Shown here: one piece after another, positions 23,160-35,300 of the stretch | Numbering within the stretch: position 1 is the first letter of the stretch | Layout of the letters: each line of letters starts with the position of its first letter | Assembly: GCA_009746045.1 (NCBI GenBank) | Contig: RPFO01001106.1 | Location: 1 to 64,000, forward strand | Reading direction: 5' to 3' | Length of the DNA: 64,000 bases | DNA from: Mesostigma viride | Lineage: Eukaryota > Streptophyta > Mesostigmatophyceae > Mesostigmatales > Mesostigmataceae | Notes under the pieces: model-generated | Database searches by the model: none | What the model was told of the DNA's origin: nothing | The model's input: the letters and a program-made list of their open reading frames with translations, nothing else | Made by a program: the position numbers and the translations under genes

Positions 23160-24376
23160 CGGCCATCATAGCTCGCGTCGCCGCTGTTGCTGGGCCAGGG
23201 TCAAGTCGTCGTCCAGCGTGAAGCGAGTCTCCGAGAGCTTCTTGCGGCATTTAAGGAACGACAGCTTGTCCGCCATGTACTTAAAGGTGAGGAGCACGGG
23301 TGCCGGGCCAGCCTTCCCCCGCGCGCGGGGGAGGCGGACAGCCGACATGTCCAGCTAACCATGCAGTGAGTGGCATGGGGGCAAAAATGTCGCGCTTAAA
23401 TGCCGCAAGAAGGCTCGTGGAGGTCTCACCTGCCGGCTGGTCGAAGTGCTTGACGATGACATTGTGGCTGCGCCGGGCGATGTCGGCTTCCTCGCGAAGG
23501 TCGAGGGCTTGTTGCTTGAGTTGTGCCGAGATGGTGGAGGTGGTGGAGGTGGTGTGCTGCTTAAGCGCGCAAGTCCGCCCAGGTGGAGGGAGCATCGCCG
23601 GCCGGGCCAGCACTGAGGCGCCGGCTGGGCGGCGATGTCCTTCACCCGGCCGCTTGGGCGGTGAGGCCGGCGGTGTCATGCAAGCTCTCAAGGGCGTTGG
23701 CGGTGGCTTGAAGGCGTTGGTCGAGGTCGAGGAGCTGGGCTTTGATGTCGGCAGTGGAGGCGGAAATGGCAGTGGAGGTGGCGGTGAGGTGAGGAAGTTC
23801 AGCAGCCAGCGGGCCACCCATTGCTGCGACGTCAGCAGCAAGGGGGGTCACGTGCTGCTGGAAGGCTTCCGTGAGGATGGAACGGAGGGTGGGGCCGGGC
23901 AGAGATGGATGGAGCCCAGATCTCGCCGTCAGAGCGCTGGAGAAGGGAGTTGAGGATGGCACGCTGGAGGTGGGGGCGGGAGGAGCCGAAAACCATGCTG
24001 ACGTTGTGCCAGCGACGGCCGTCGGAGACGAGGAGGCGTCCGGTGGCGTGGAGATGGATGCACAGGTCGTAAAGCGAGGCGTAGTCCCCGTAGAAGATGC
24101 AGTCCAGAGCTTCGGACGGAGACATGTTGGTCCAGTCGTGATCATCGACCTGGAAAGATTTGAGCCGAAAGCGCGGTTCCGAGGGGCGTGAAGACCCTCC
24201 TGTTTTGTCGGCTGAGCGGGCGCGTTTAGGGTCTGGCGATGCCGATGGCGAGGCATGGAGGCCGGGAGGTTGCTGGGTGGCCACCAGTGCAAGACTAGTG
24301 CCACTGCTGCCTGCCGGGTCTGGCGAAGCGGCGCAGCCTCAGCTGCCGCATTGTTAAAGGCGAGCGCATCCGCCAA
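23160..24376 (-). pseudogene. LINE-type ORF1, copy E, longest N-terminal part, frame-broken
   Basis: The minus strand starts at about 24376 or 24284. It gives an N-terminal globular segment (FRLKSFQVDDHDWTNMSPSE, ALDCIFYGDYASLYDLC, HATGRLLVSDGRRWHNVS), then a Ser/Thr/Ala-rich heptad-like region (TSTADIKAQLLDLDQRLQAT), then ISAQLKQQALDLREEADIAR, VIVKHFDQPAGETSTSLLAA and finally APVLLTFKYMADKLSFLKCR, KKLSETRFTLDDDLTLAQQQ. The order matches copies A-D but adds the N terminus. At least three frame changes are needed, so this is a relic. It is probably an RNA-binding ORF1 of a non-LTR element. Confidence 0.7.
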
Positions 24377-26190
24377 ACTGCGTTGCGTCGACAGGCGTTT
24401 GCTCGTCAGCTCTAAATTATGGGAAGGATTGCCACATGCTTATCGATGCCGTCCGTGCATGGCTCAGCTGCTCTCCGGTCGCCACATCCTCCGGGCGGCT
24501 GTACGGATGTCGGCGCTGTTGCCGTTGCATGTGGCCGAGCGCGACAAGTTTGCAGATCGATCCTACGGCAATGTGCGGCCCCCGCCGGGTCATCCCCTTC
24601 GTCCTTTAGGAGTTCGGGGCCATGGGCCCCAAGACAGCGGAGTTTTTCCACGAGTGCTGGAGTGCTGCCAGCGGCGTGACGACCGTCTCGACCTCGAGGG
24701 CCAGAACTGCCCCCTGGTCTACCCGGAACGTGATCCTCGTACATTGGCGGCATGCAGCGCCTGTCCCCTGCCCTCACTCGCACTGCATCTGATATGTGTT
24801 ATTCTGCCGTGTCCTGGCTGACTTAGTTTGTCGCGGCCCATGCGGTACGGGTAGATCTTCCTCGTCCTAGCTGGCTGGTGCATGGGCCGCCAGCGGTGTT
24901 GCTGCATGTAGTTGTACGCTTAGACGGAGGTGGCTTGATCCTAGCTTGCCTGCCGTAATGGCTCTTTTTTACGGTCTTTCCTCTTTTTGGGCTATCCTTA
25001 TGTTGCATGCAGATCTTATCTCCATTATTTATCATTGGGCCGCTTTAAATATATACCCCTCTCCTTGATTAATTAAATTGTGGTTCTATTGCATAAAAAT
25101 AAAACTGGTACAGTACTATCTGGCATGCCCTTGTGCATGCACGCCGCGCTTCATTACTTTGTCGCCAGAAAGCAACAAACGTGATTTCAAACGCTAGCTG
25201 CCCAAATATGAGATTTCGCGGAACACAGAAAGTAAGAAAGCCTAGAAGCTACCAGCAAGGAATCGAACATATTACCTTTGGCATGATTTCGCGGCTGTGT
25301 GAGTCTCCTGATCCGAAGGCATCTCACTTAACGTTTCGAAACAGCCCAACTGCGAAAAACCGCGCTTCATTACTTGTCAGATATGTCATGAACATACATA
25401 CAGGGTCACACTGGTCATCCCATACGCTTCGTAGATTACAATTGTCAGGGTGCCTGGCATGACACCAAGTAAACACGTCCCGGGGCGATACGCAGGGCTA
25501 CGGTCTGCCCAGCCGGGCTGGCACTTCAACACACGGGAAGGTGGCCAAAGCAAAGTGTCAGTAGGGCTGAGCACACATTTAGCAACCAGCTAAATGCGGG
25601 CATGGGATGCCCCCGCTGAGTGGAACAAGCTGCATGACGACCTGCTATGTGGTTATGTACACCAACAAGCCCCTACCAGTGGGGACAGAGCGCATCACGT
25701 GCCGTGGACGAACTGTGCAGGCAAGGGCCCAGCCCCCAGGACTAGAGCCAATAGACAGATAGAACTGGCCCAGCCCCCAGGACTAGAGTCAATAGGCAGA
25801 TAGAACTGGCCCAGCCCCCAGGACTAGAGTCAATAGGCAGATAGAACTGCCCCAGCCCCCAGGACTAGAGTCAATAGGCAGATAGCACTGGCCCAGCCCC
25901 CAGGACTAGAGTCAATAGGCAGATGGAACTGGTAGGCTAGACCATGATGCTTCCACCACTGTAATGAGGGTGAGGTCTTTCTGGCACCAGGAATCTCATC
26001 AGGAGTGCCATGGAGTTGGAGGCCACCAACAGCAGGCATGCCTTGAACTGCCTGCATTTGGGTCCGCCGGGTCTCGCTCACTTCTTGCTTAAGCAGTGTG
26101 AGCGAATGTGCCTGTCAGAGCCTTCAGGAGATGCCAAAGCTTCTGCCTAAGTTCATGCTTGGGCAACACGCGGCGGCCGGCGCGACAGCT
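24377..26190. other. intergenic region; no gene recognised
   Basis: About 1.8 kb. Short frames on both strands have no recognisable motifs. It contains the 41-bp minisatellite at 25725-25934 and, at its right end, the 3' flank of the minus-strand histone-fold gene. Confidence 0.5.
25725..25934. repeat. 41-bp minisatellite, five copies
   Basis: ACTAGAG anchors occur at 25741, 25782, 25823, 25864 and 25905, an exact 41-bp period. The unit includes GGCCCAGCCCCCAGGACTAG and AATAGGCAGATAGAACT, with few substitutions, implying recent expansion. Confidence 0.95.
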
Positions 26191-26191
26191 G

Positions 26192-28318
26192 TCACGCACC
26201 CCGCTCATCGTCGCTCCCGCCCTGGTCCTCCATCTCCTGGCTGTTGGGTCGCACCTTAACAGGTACAATGTCTGGAATGGGCATGAACAAAGGGTCGACA
26301 TCGGCCCAGGAGTAAGTAAGGCATGCACAAAAACAGAAAATTCATTCAAATAGTGAAGTTCTTCTACAAATTCTAAGCACTCTATGGATTTCTTGTCGGA
26401 ACAAAGACGCCAAGGGCAGGAAGCATACTATTGCTAGCAGGCAGGCAGGCTATTATGATTATGATCTTATTTATGATTATGGTTATGATGATTATTATTA
26501 TGATGATGATTATGGGCCGGCATGTTACTATGGACAAGCAAGTTACTACGGACGGGACCAAGTGCAGTGGTGGTGTACGGGAAGAAAGCCAGGCCGATAA
26601 CCATTCCCTGAATCCCAACCCAACAACACTCGTGGACGAAAGACAGGCCATCCCGATTCCCCAGACAAGCGCATGACCGCATTGACGGAAACAACATCTC
26701 TCCCGAAGTTGTCGGCCACAAGGTCCAATACGAAGCAATTGGCAGGTGGCGATGGGGCCCGGCTTACCGCGCAGGAACTCCAGGGGCGTGTTCTCCACGA
26801 CGGCCTTGGCTGCCCGGGTAGGGGTGTGGATGGTGACATCGCGGCAGCAGCACGGCAACACAAGGATGCCAGCACCATACTCAGAATCATGCGAGAGCAC
26901 GATAGCAGCAACACCACCAGGGAGCACCCAGCAATTGCAAGCAGACCCTCATCCAGAGTGAGATGCTTGAGCATGAGCAGCTAAGGTTATCCAAAGAAAG
27001 GAGTACATGACCGACGTGATGATAACGAGTGTCACCACCCACCCACCCCCAAACATGGAGCTCTCTGGTCACACACCATGGAAACCGCCACGGGCTACCA
27101 TACCCCCCTGGGAGATACGACGACCCCCCTGGAATTGTGTTGTGCGATAGTTGAGGGCGCTTATAGACGAGAGCACTGGTGGATAGTGATCCCAGCGAAA
27201 TTGTATGAAGGGAAATGGAATACTGGGTTTGTAAGTGGCATATGAATTCCTTATTTGACAGGGGTTCTGTAAACTACCGTTGGGTTAAACCAACGATACC
27301 ACTACCTCCATATGCTGCATCAGACATCTTGTTTATGGGGGAGCGTTCTTATAAACAGAGGTCCCCACCCCAACCCCTGCCCCCACTTCCCGCCCCCACT
27401 CCTGTCCCTTGGAAGCCACGTCATCACGATTAGCCAGACATAATACCACTAGGAACAGATGACACACTCAAAAGGGTCGAGCAATCACACCACATCACAT
27501 CACTGACGTTAGATCGGTAGTAGTGGGCATTACACAGTATACAGCAGTGAGAAGACACCCGACCGCCTTGATAGCAGCTACACCTGTTACAGTTCTTGTT
27601 GTGGTTATTACTGTTATTACCATACTGCTTTGGTAAGTCTATTTATCATTCAAGTAGTTTACAGGACGCACCCACGTGCGAGTACCCCAGCGCCGCCCTC
27701 CCTTCAGGGTGCTCGTCCATCTGCTCGTACGCACGCTCCGCGATGGCCTCGATGAAGAGACCCTGGCGAGGGGATGGCACGGCCCATGGCACAATCAGGG
27801 CGTGCGACCACAGGAGGCGGGGGAAGCGACCACGTTAGTCCGACTGCATCGTGAAACCAATGTTGACCTATTTGTCGACCCATCGTTGACCCATCGTCGA
27901 CCCATGATTGAATAGCACGCTCGGGCTTACGGAGGCCGCTGCTCCTCCTGACTAGGAACAACCAAGCTATCGGAAGTCGGGAACCGCGTGGCAGAATGTA
28001 GCCAAGAAGCTAAGGCCTTCCATTCACTGAGGACCCAAGCGCCTACTGCATGAAGAAAACACCATCACTCACCGTCGCTTTCGCGATTAGCACAGTAGCT
28101 TCCGAGCTGACCATCCCAATATCCCCTTCACTCTTCATTAGGCGTTTTATACGAGCAAGAGGCAGTAAAAGGTCTGGATGCGCCCCTCCGTGGTGCCCAT
28201 GTTCGCCATGTTCGTCGCCATCGCCTGCACCGTCATCCCCGGCGGCATCATGGGCTCCTTTGGCATCCTCCAGGTCATCATGGTCAGCATCAGCGTAGTC
28301 AGCCTGGCCGCTGGCCAT
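26192..28318 (-). CDS. histone-fold subunit, DNA polymerase epsilon DPB3/POLE4 (CHRAC) type
   Basis: Four exons on the minus strand: 28318-28073, 27762-27672, 26809-26768, 26271-26192 (TGA). All introns are GT-AG with matching phases 0, 1, 1. The joined product is 152 aa. An acidic/His-rich N-terminal tail (residues 8-48) precedes a CBF/NF-Y-type histone fold: LPLARIKRLMK (52-62), then VSSEATVLIAKAT (70-82), GLFIEAIAERAYEQ (83-96), YSHV (109-112) and a C-terminal helix with VVENTPLEFLRDIVPVKV (116-133). LEFL-x-DIVP after the fold is characteristic of DPB3/POLE4 and CHRAC-15/17-like proteins rather than of NF-YC. Such proteins pair with a second histone-fold partner and bind DNA in the leading-strand polymerase or in chromatin remodellers. 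The ATG at 28318 follows a GTG and is the first ATG in frame. A related NF-YC-like factor is the main alternative. Confidence 0.87.
26455..26520. repeat. ATG/ATT-rich microsatellite in intron 3 of the histone-fold gene
   Basis: Runs of TTATGATTATGATGATTATT lie within the intron 26272-26767. Confidence 0.8.
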
Positions 28319-29394
28319 CACTAAAACTTGCGCGCCCAGACAGTTTTCTACGGTTGAGCACTCGATGCCGCTGCTTACCTAGAAACGAAATGTAGGATTG
28401 TGGCAGCTGCACTCCATGACTTCTTTTCACGACTTTCCCCCCGATATTTAGTAAGGTAAGGGTAAATGATATGATTCACTCAATTACTACATTGTAGACA
28501 TAAAGGCATGTTTGTGCGGAAGTATGCATGGTGGGCACTCTGTCTTCTTGGTAGAGCTTCGGCGTGCTGGCAGGTGCTCACCACGACGGAGCATGTCCTC
28601 CAGCTTCATAAATTTTAGTTGGTCGCTTCTCAGCAGTAGTGAGTTCACACATCGGCGTGCTACGTACACTCACAGTCGCTGCAGCCCACACCAAAGCCAA
28701 CGCTTGGTAATAAAACATGCTGGTAAAACAAATCTGTAATACTTGTTGTAACGTCGTCTTCCAATTTACACCCGCGCGCTTCACACAATACTTTCTTGGT
28801 TTCCGTTCCGTATCCTACTCTTGTTGTCAGTTGTTGTTATTGTTGTTGTTATTGTTGTTGTTATTGTTGTTGTATGTAGTACACCACTCTATTCTGTCCT
28901 GATAATTGAATAGTTCCGGCCTCTTTAAGTACTAAAAAAAGTCAGAAACACGAAACGACATTGGACGGATAAATACTTTTTTAACTGTCACGTACTAAGC
29001 TGAAGAATCTCAAGTCAGGAGTCGACGCCAATCAAGTCATTCCAAGGGAAGTTGATTAGAATTACTCATATTTTGTTCATTGGCTATGGAGTCAGGTCGA
29101 TTACTGTTTACAACAAGGTGATTTCGGTAATTCTTTTTACGGTGGGTTCATTAATGATATACCGCACGTCCGCAGAACAACACAAGCTTTTAATCACAAC
29201 AGGTAACTGAAGGCTTGGTTATGCGGCCGACATACTATTGAAAAAAACCCCGAAAAATACGTCATTGCCGAACATGCATGTCCAGCGTTTCATGCTGTAT
29301 GATTTCTAAGGTCAGCCCTTGCAGCTAGGAATACCTACCAAATGCCCAGATAACCCGAGGCTGAACGCCGTGGAAGCGGTACTGTAGGTCAGCG
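28319..29394. promoter_or_regulatory. divergent intergenic region between histone-fold and septin genes
   Basis: About 1.08 kb between two outward-facing start codons (28318 minus, 29395 plus), so it likely holds both promoters. It contains a (TTG)n/TTA microsatellite at 28823-28873. No clear TATA box was identified, and small frames here have no recognisable motifs. Confidence 0.5.
28823..28873. repeat. TTGTTA/TTG microsatellite
   Basis: A repeated TTGTTATTGTTGTTG pattern over about 50 bp. Confidence 0.9.
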
Positions 29395-32300
29395 ATGCGC
29401 AAACGGGGTTCTTTTGTCCCCGGCTTGCAGCAGTGGTCGGAGGCGGAAAACGCTCCCCGGACTTCGCCCTTTCCCGACCTGCAGGACGGGAGCACATTGC
29501 AACTCAAGGTAACGGCAGCAATCATGCAGCGGTACTTATCGAGTACATTTTGCTGCGTGAGAGTAGCATTCACGTTGCCTGTGCTTAGCCATGCTGACAC
29601 AAAAGACATGCTCACACGCTACACGCCCTTCACCAGACACGAATGCTGTGGCCAAGTAACAAGAAGCCACGCCCGACAATCATGGCATGCCTGCGTACGA
29701 AGGCATGCATGAAGGCAGCCATTCACCCGATGTTTGCGTCTGCCTCAGGATACCCTCGTGACCGTATACTCTTCTCACTCAATATACGCTCCCCCCACGC
29801 TGCTGTTTCCAGGTCGCGGTCGCTGGGGAGCTCGGTTTGGGCAAGAGCACGTTCGTCCAGGCGTTCTCCAACGCGCTCAAGGAGAGCAAGGCCATCACGA
29901 CCAATGGTAAGCTAGCGTCAAAAGCAGTGGTACGTGAACATCTCGAGTAATGGTGAATGATCACCCTATCTAATGGTACGTTACCGTGACGACAGGTGGA
30001 AGTGGCCACCACAACCAATGGTACGTGAGCATGTTGTGGCTTCCACCTGCCTACCGGCAGCGTGCATCCCCCTGTCGGGGCGCATACTGCAGCAGTGTCG
30101 GGATGGGCATATGTGATGGTGACGGGGCGCATGCGTGATGGTATTGTTATTGGCCTAAACGCACCCACATGGAATGTCAGTTATGCAGTGCGGACTACAT
30201 CTGTATACCACATGCGTGGACCACGTTTGTGGACGGACCGTGTGTTCTATAGGTGCATGGGCTAGGTGCGTGGACGCAGCGAGTCGTACCGCACCCTGTT
30301 CCGTGCACATGGCTTGTCTCGCACATGTTTGCTTGCTTTACTCGTGTTCAACACAGGCTGGTCAGGTGGTATTCTGTTGCTGCGTAAACCGCAGGTAGAA
30401 TGGGAGAGCTTCATGGGTCTCTATCACTTGTGATCACGTAGCCTGTTTTTGTGTCTCTCAATGCATCTATTGTGTTGTTCTAATGAGAGAAAACCTGAAA
30501 GCGACGTCCCTTTCTTTTTTCTTGCTACTGTACTCGTGTGGACATGCTTGTGTGGACATGCCTGATGCCCTTTATCAATCTTGTGTGGACATGCCTGATG
30601 CCCTATATCAATCTTGTGTGGACATGCCTGATGCCCTATATCAATCTTGTGTGGACATGCCTGATGCCCTATATCAATCTTGTGTGGACATGCCTGATGC
30701 CCTATATCAATCTTGTGTGGACATGCCTGATGCCCTATATCAATCTTGTGTGGACATGCCTGATGCCCTATATCAATCTTGTGTGGACATGCCTGATGCC
30801 CTATATCAATCTTGTGTGGACATGCCTGATGCCCTATATCAATGGACCCTAAACCCTAAAACTATACCAATGAGACAACCGGCATACATGGCCGTGCGCC
30901 ATCACCGCAAGATACCAATCGCATCCACATCTCAAAGGCTAGGGCCACGGTACCAAATGTGGGGCGAATGCCAGCCTAGTGCTGGGAAATGGAGCGTTCC
31001 TGCCCGGCTGGGGGGCGTTTGCATTGAATGCCCAGGTGTACATGAGCTGTGACCGTCAGAGCGCAGTCCTCCTTTTCGAGCCGCTACAGCCTATTTTTCT
31101 GCAACGCCGTTTTGACATTTTGCACCCTTTTGGATCTCCTTCACCTGCTTGCGACCGCATCGCCCGTGGCTCTCTCCGTCCCCCCCCCCCCAACTTCTCC
31201 CCCCCCCCCCCCCCTCTGAAAACCTCCTTGTCACATTATCACATCTAATATGTCACCATATCGCATCTCAACTCTTGCGGCGCTCCAATCCATGTCCCAG
31301 TGAGGACGTGCCAGCCCGTGCTGTCGGATGGCGGCACCGTGAGCGGCACCCTCCTGTACGCCACGCTCAAGGCCCGCACGGTGGCGGCCGCCAGCGACAG
31401 GGCCAGTGCGGTGGGTTGCCATGGACAGGGCCATTGTGGTGGGTTGTTGTGGACAGGGCCAGCGCAGCGGGTTGTTGTGGACAGGGCCAGTGCGGTGGGT
31501 TGCCATGGACAGGGCCATTGTGGTGGGTTGTCACGGCCAGGGCCAGTGCGGTGGGTTGCCATGGACAGGGCCATTGTGGTGGGTTGTTGTGGACAGGGCC
31601 AGTGCGGTGGGTTGTCGTGGACAGGGCCAGCACAGCGGGTTGTTGTGGACAGGGCCAGTGCGGTGGGTTGCCATGGACAGGGCCATTGTGGTGGGTTGTC
31701 ACGGCCAGGGCCATTGTGGTGGGTTGCCATGGACAGGGCCATTGTGGTGGGTTGTTGTGGACAGGGCCAGTGCGGTGGGTTGTTGTGGACAGGGCCAGTG
31801 CGGTGGGTTGCTGTGGACAGGGCCATTGTGGTGGGTTGCCATGGACAGGGCCATTGTGGTGGGTTGTTGTGGACAGGGCCAGCGCGGTGGGTTGTTGTGG
31901 ACAGGGCCATTGTGGTGGGTTGTTGTGGACAGGGCCATTGTGGTGGGTTGTTGTGGACAGGGCCAGGGCGGTGGGATGTTGTGGACAGGGCCAGCGCGGT
32001 GGGTTGTTGTGGAAAGGGCCAGTGCGGTGGGTTGCCATGGACAGGGCCAACGCGGTGGGTTGTTGTGGACAGGGCCATTGTGGTGGGTTGTTGTGGACAG
32101 GGCCAGCGCAGCGGGTTGTTGTGGACAGGGCCAGGGCGGTGGGATGTTGTGGACAGGGCCAGCGCGGTGGGTTGTTGTGGAAAGGGCCAGTGCGGTGGGT
32201 TGCCATGGACAGGGCCGTTGTGGTGGGTTGTTGTGGACAGGGCCATTGTGGTGGGTTGTTGTGGACAGGGCCAGTGCGGTGGGTTGTCGTGGACAGGGCC

Positions 32301-35300
32301 ATTGTGGTGGGTTGTCGTGGACAGGGCCATTGTGGTGGGTTGTTGTGGACAGGGCCAGTGCGGTGGGTTGTTGTGGACAGGGCCAGTGCGGTGGGTTGTT
32401 GTGGACAGGGCCATTGTGGTGGGTTGTTGTGGACAGGGCCATTGCGGTGGGTTGTTGTGGACAGGGCCAGTGCGGTGGGTTGCCATGGACAGGGCCATTG
32501 CGGTGGGTTGCCATGGACAGGGCCATTGCGGTGGGTTGTTGTGGACAGGGCCATTGTGGTGGGTTGTTGTGGACAGGGCCAGCGCAGCGGGTTGTTGTGG
32601 ACAGGGCCAACGCGGCGGGTTGTCACGGACAGGGCCATTGTGGTGGGTTGTCGTGGACAGGGCCAGGGCGGTGGGATGTTGTGGACAGGGCCAGTGCGGT
32701 GGGATGTTGTGGACAGGGCCAGCACGGTGGGTTGTTGTGGTGTCTTGATGAGCGCGTGAGCGCCCCCAGTAGGCACGTGTGCCCTAATGATGGTGCCAGG
32801 TGCCAGTAGGTACTTGTGCGCTTTCGATGGTGCCAGGTGCCAGGTGCCAGTAGGTCCTTGTGCACTTTTGACGGCGCCGGATGACAGGTGCCTCGGTTGG
32901 GAGACCTGAGGCATAAACGGTGTCGGCTACCCCTCTGCTGTTGGTGGTTTTAGACTAGCTCCATGAGCGCGCTCTGTGGTTTTAGACTAGCTGTCAAATC
33001 CTATAGAGGTGAATCTAACAGGTACGTGCCTTGGCAGGGGGTCTCCGGGTGCAGAGAAGGTATAGAAGGTGTAGGTCATAGAAGGGAATAGGGAAGCACC
33101 TTTTTTTGTAACGCACAGTTTGGGGGTCTCCGGGTACGCTTTTTTGAAGGTCATAGGTGAGCACCATTTATGAAGTACTACTAGACAGCTTGGTAGGCGA
33201 GCCTACAGTCGCGCCGGGGTAGACAGCTGGGAGGTCTCGGGGTGCACACCGTATTAGGTAATGGGTGAAGAGGGGAAGGGGGATTACTTGGGGTGGAGTG
33301 GGCAGCGGGATTGCAAGCGCTCGCTGCGAGGGAGTGTTGTCAGGACTGTGCACACATCCTGGACGAAGGCGGTTCATGCATGAGCGTGCAAGCATGCGCA
33401 GAGACGCGAGCTTCACGGACTTGGGAGCTGTGGCCGCACTACGCCACACCTGGCCGCGTGCGCTGGGGATGCGAGAGATGCTTGCGGGGGGGCAGAGAGA
33501 GGGAAGACGGGGAGAAGAGGGAGGGGAGTACTGGGCGCAGAAAGGGAAGGAGGGAATGAGGGCAGAAGAAAAGGAGGAGGGGGGAAGTCCCCGGGCGAAC
33601 CGAAAATAGCACTTGATAGGGCTCTGTTAGCTGCCAACCGATGCAAGCAGGTGCTTTGGGAGTGCGTATGTTGTGTTGGGCTCTGCAGCAAATGGAGGAT
33701 ACTCCCCCCCCTTCTCTGCTGAGTACTTGCGTACCTGCCTGCATCCCCATGCATCACATCCGCACTCCCCGCCACTCTGCCTCCCCCAAAACACGCCTCC
33801 CCTCCTTTCTCCCAACCCCCCCCACCCCGGCCACCCGCCCTTTTCAACTGGATGCCACAGCGCCCCTTCCCCTCGGACGTATCTGTGTCCCTCTCCGTGG
33901 TCGAGCTGGCGGGGTATGGCGACATGCTCAACGTGGAGGATGACGCGCGCAGGTGAGCGCAATGTGGCAAGGCCGCGCAAGTATGAGCTTCCCACGTTTG
34001 CTCTCCGCCGGTGCATGAAAAATCAAAGCCAGTGTGGGGCTGATTTGGATTTTACACACGCCTTGTGCTGGTGCTTGTACTCTCGTTATTGGCTGGTGCT
34101 TGTTCACTCGTTGTTCGCTGGTGCTTGTTCGATCATGCGCGAGGGCGCGAGGGCACGAGGGTATGAGCACCATCACCGTCGTGCAAGTAGCACGGCTGCC
34201 CTTTGAGAGATACTGCCCGTTAAGAGGTACTGCCCGTTAAGAGATACTGCCCTTTAAGAGATACTGCCCGCTAAGAGATACTGCCCGTTAAGAGATACTG
34301 CCCGTTAAGAGATACTGCCCTTTAAGGGATACTGCCCAGTTACATGTGGAAACATGGTGCACAAGTTGAGACCGTTTACTGGTGTCGCCATTCAAGTCTT
34401 CTGCTGCACTGTTGTCCTTACTTTTAGTTTCGAGTGTACGCTGTGCACGAGTCTTCTGCCCACCCACTTCGTATTTTGATAGTGTATCGGTATTTTGATA
34501 GTGTATCGAGCATATGGAGCACTGGTCTTCTGTTGGCTGGTCATGGGACGGTAAACTACCGGGCACTATATCAGTCAATTTCTTCGAACCATCTCATTGT
34601 CAGGCCCACATTTGACAGATGAGAGAGAAAATAATAATGATATGACGCGTGCAGTGTAAGATGCTTGCAAGTTGCCAAGTTTTTGTAAACGTAAATTATG
34701 GCTTTCCGGCAAACATATCTCGACGCAGGCCCGTGACACATGCCCCAGAAACCCTTATGGTGTGCTCCGGTTCAATCTGCATTTCTCTGGTCATTATGTT
34801 TTGCATTTTTCTCGCTTTCTGGCTTTCCTGTCATCCGCGTCTGACCTCACCGATGCCGACCCTGGCCGCCCGTCCACGCACCCATCCACCCACTCGTCCA
34901 CCCATCCATGCCACCCCTCATGCGTGCCACCCCTCACGCGTGCCACCCCTCACGCGTGCCACCCCTCATGCGTGCCACCCCTCATGCAAGCCATCCCTCG
35001 TGCACACCACCCCTCATGCCGCCCTTTCGCAGGCTGTGCCAGTACATGGAGGATGGTCTATCCAGCCATCGGGGCCCTTTGACGCCTGCCGATGCCCCCG
35101 CGGTCATCACGGATACCGGCGGTGGCAGCCGGCCGGGTGGCCCTGAGTCAGCCCCCGTGGCGGCAGTGGGGCCAGGTGGGCTGACCGACCCTACCGCGGA
35201 CGACCGCGTCGACTGCTGCCTCTACTTCTTGCACCCGGCAGGGAACCGCGCGAAGGTGGGCTGAGCGCCCAGCTTGTACACAGACAGTCTTCCCGAGGCT

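Noticed and set aside
25230-25320. Possible tRNA on the minus strand (GTTCGATTCC)
   Set aside because: No acceptor stem, anticodon arm or D-arm can be paired around the T-loop-like string.
26546-26984. Minus-strand 142-aa frame with a hydrophobic N terminus, suggesting a membrane protein
   Set aside because: It overlaps exon 3 of the histone-fold gene in another frame. The histone-fold model is supported by motifs and splice phases.
30846-30863. Telomere
   Set aside because: Only two heptamers, internal to an intron.
31149-32914. Frames of 300-536 codons on both strands
   Set aside because: They come from the 28-bp minisatellite without stops; no protein-like composition outside repeats.
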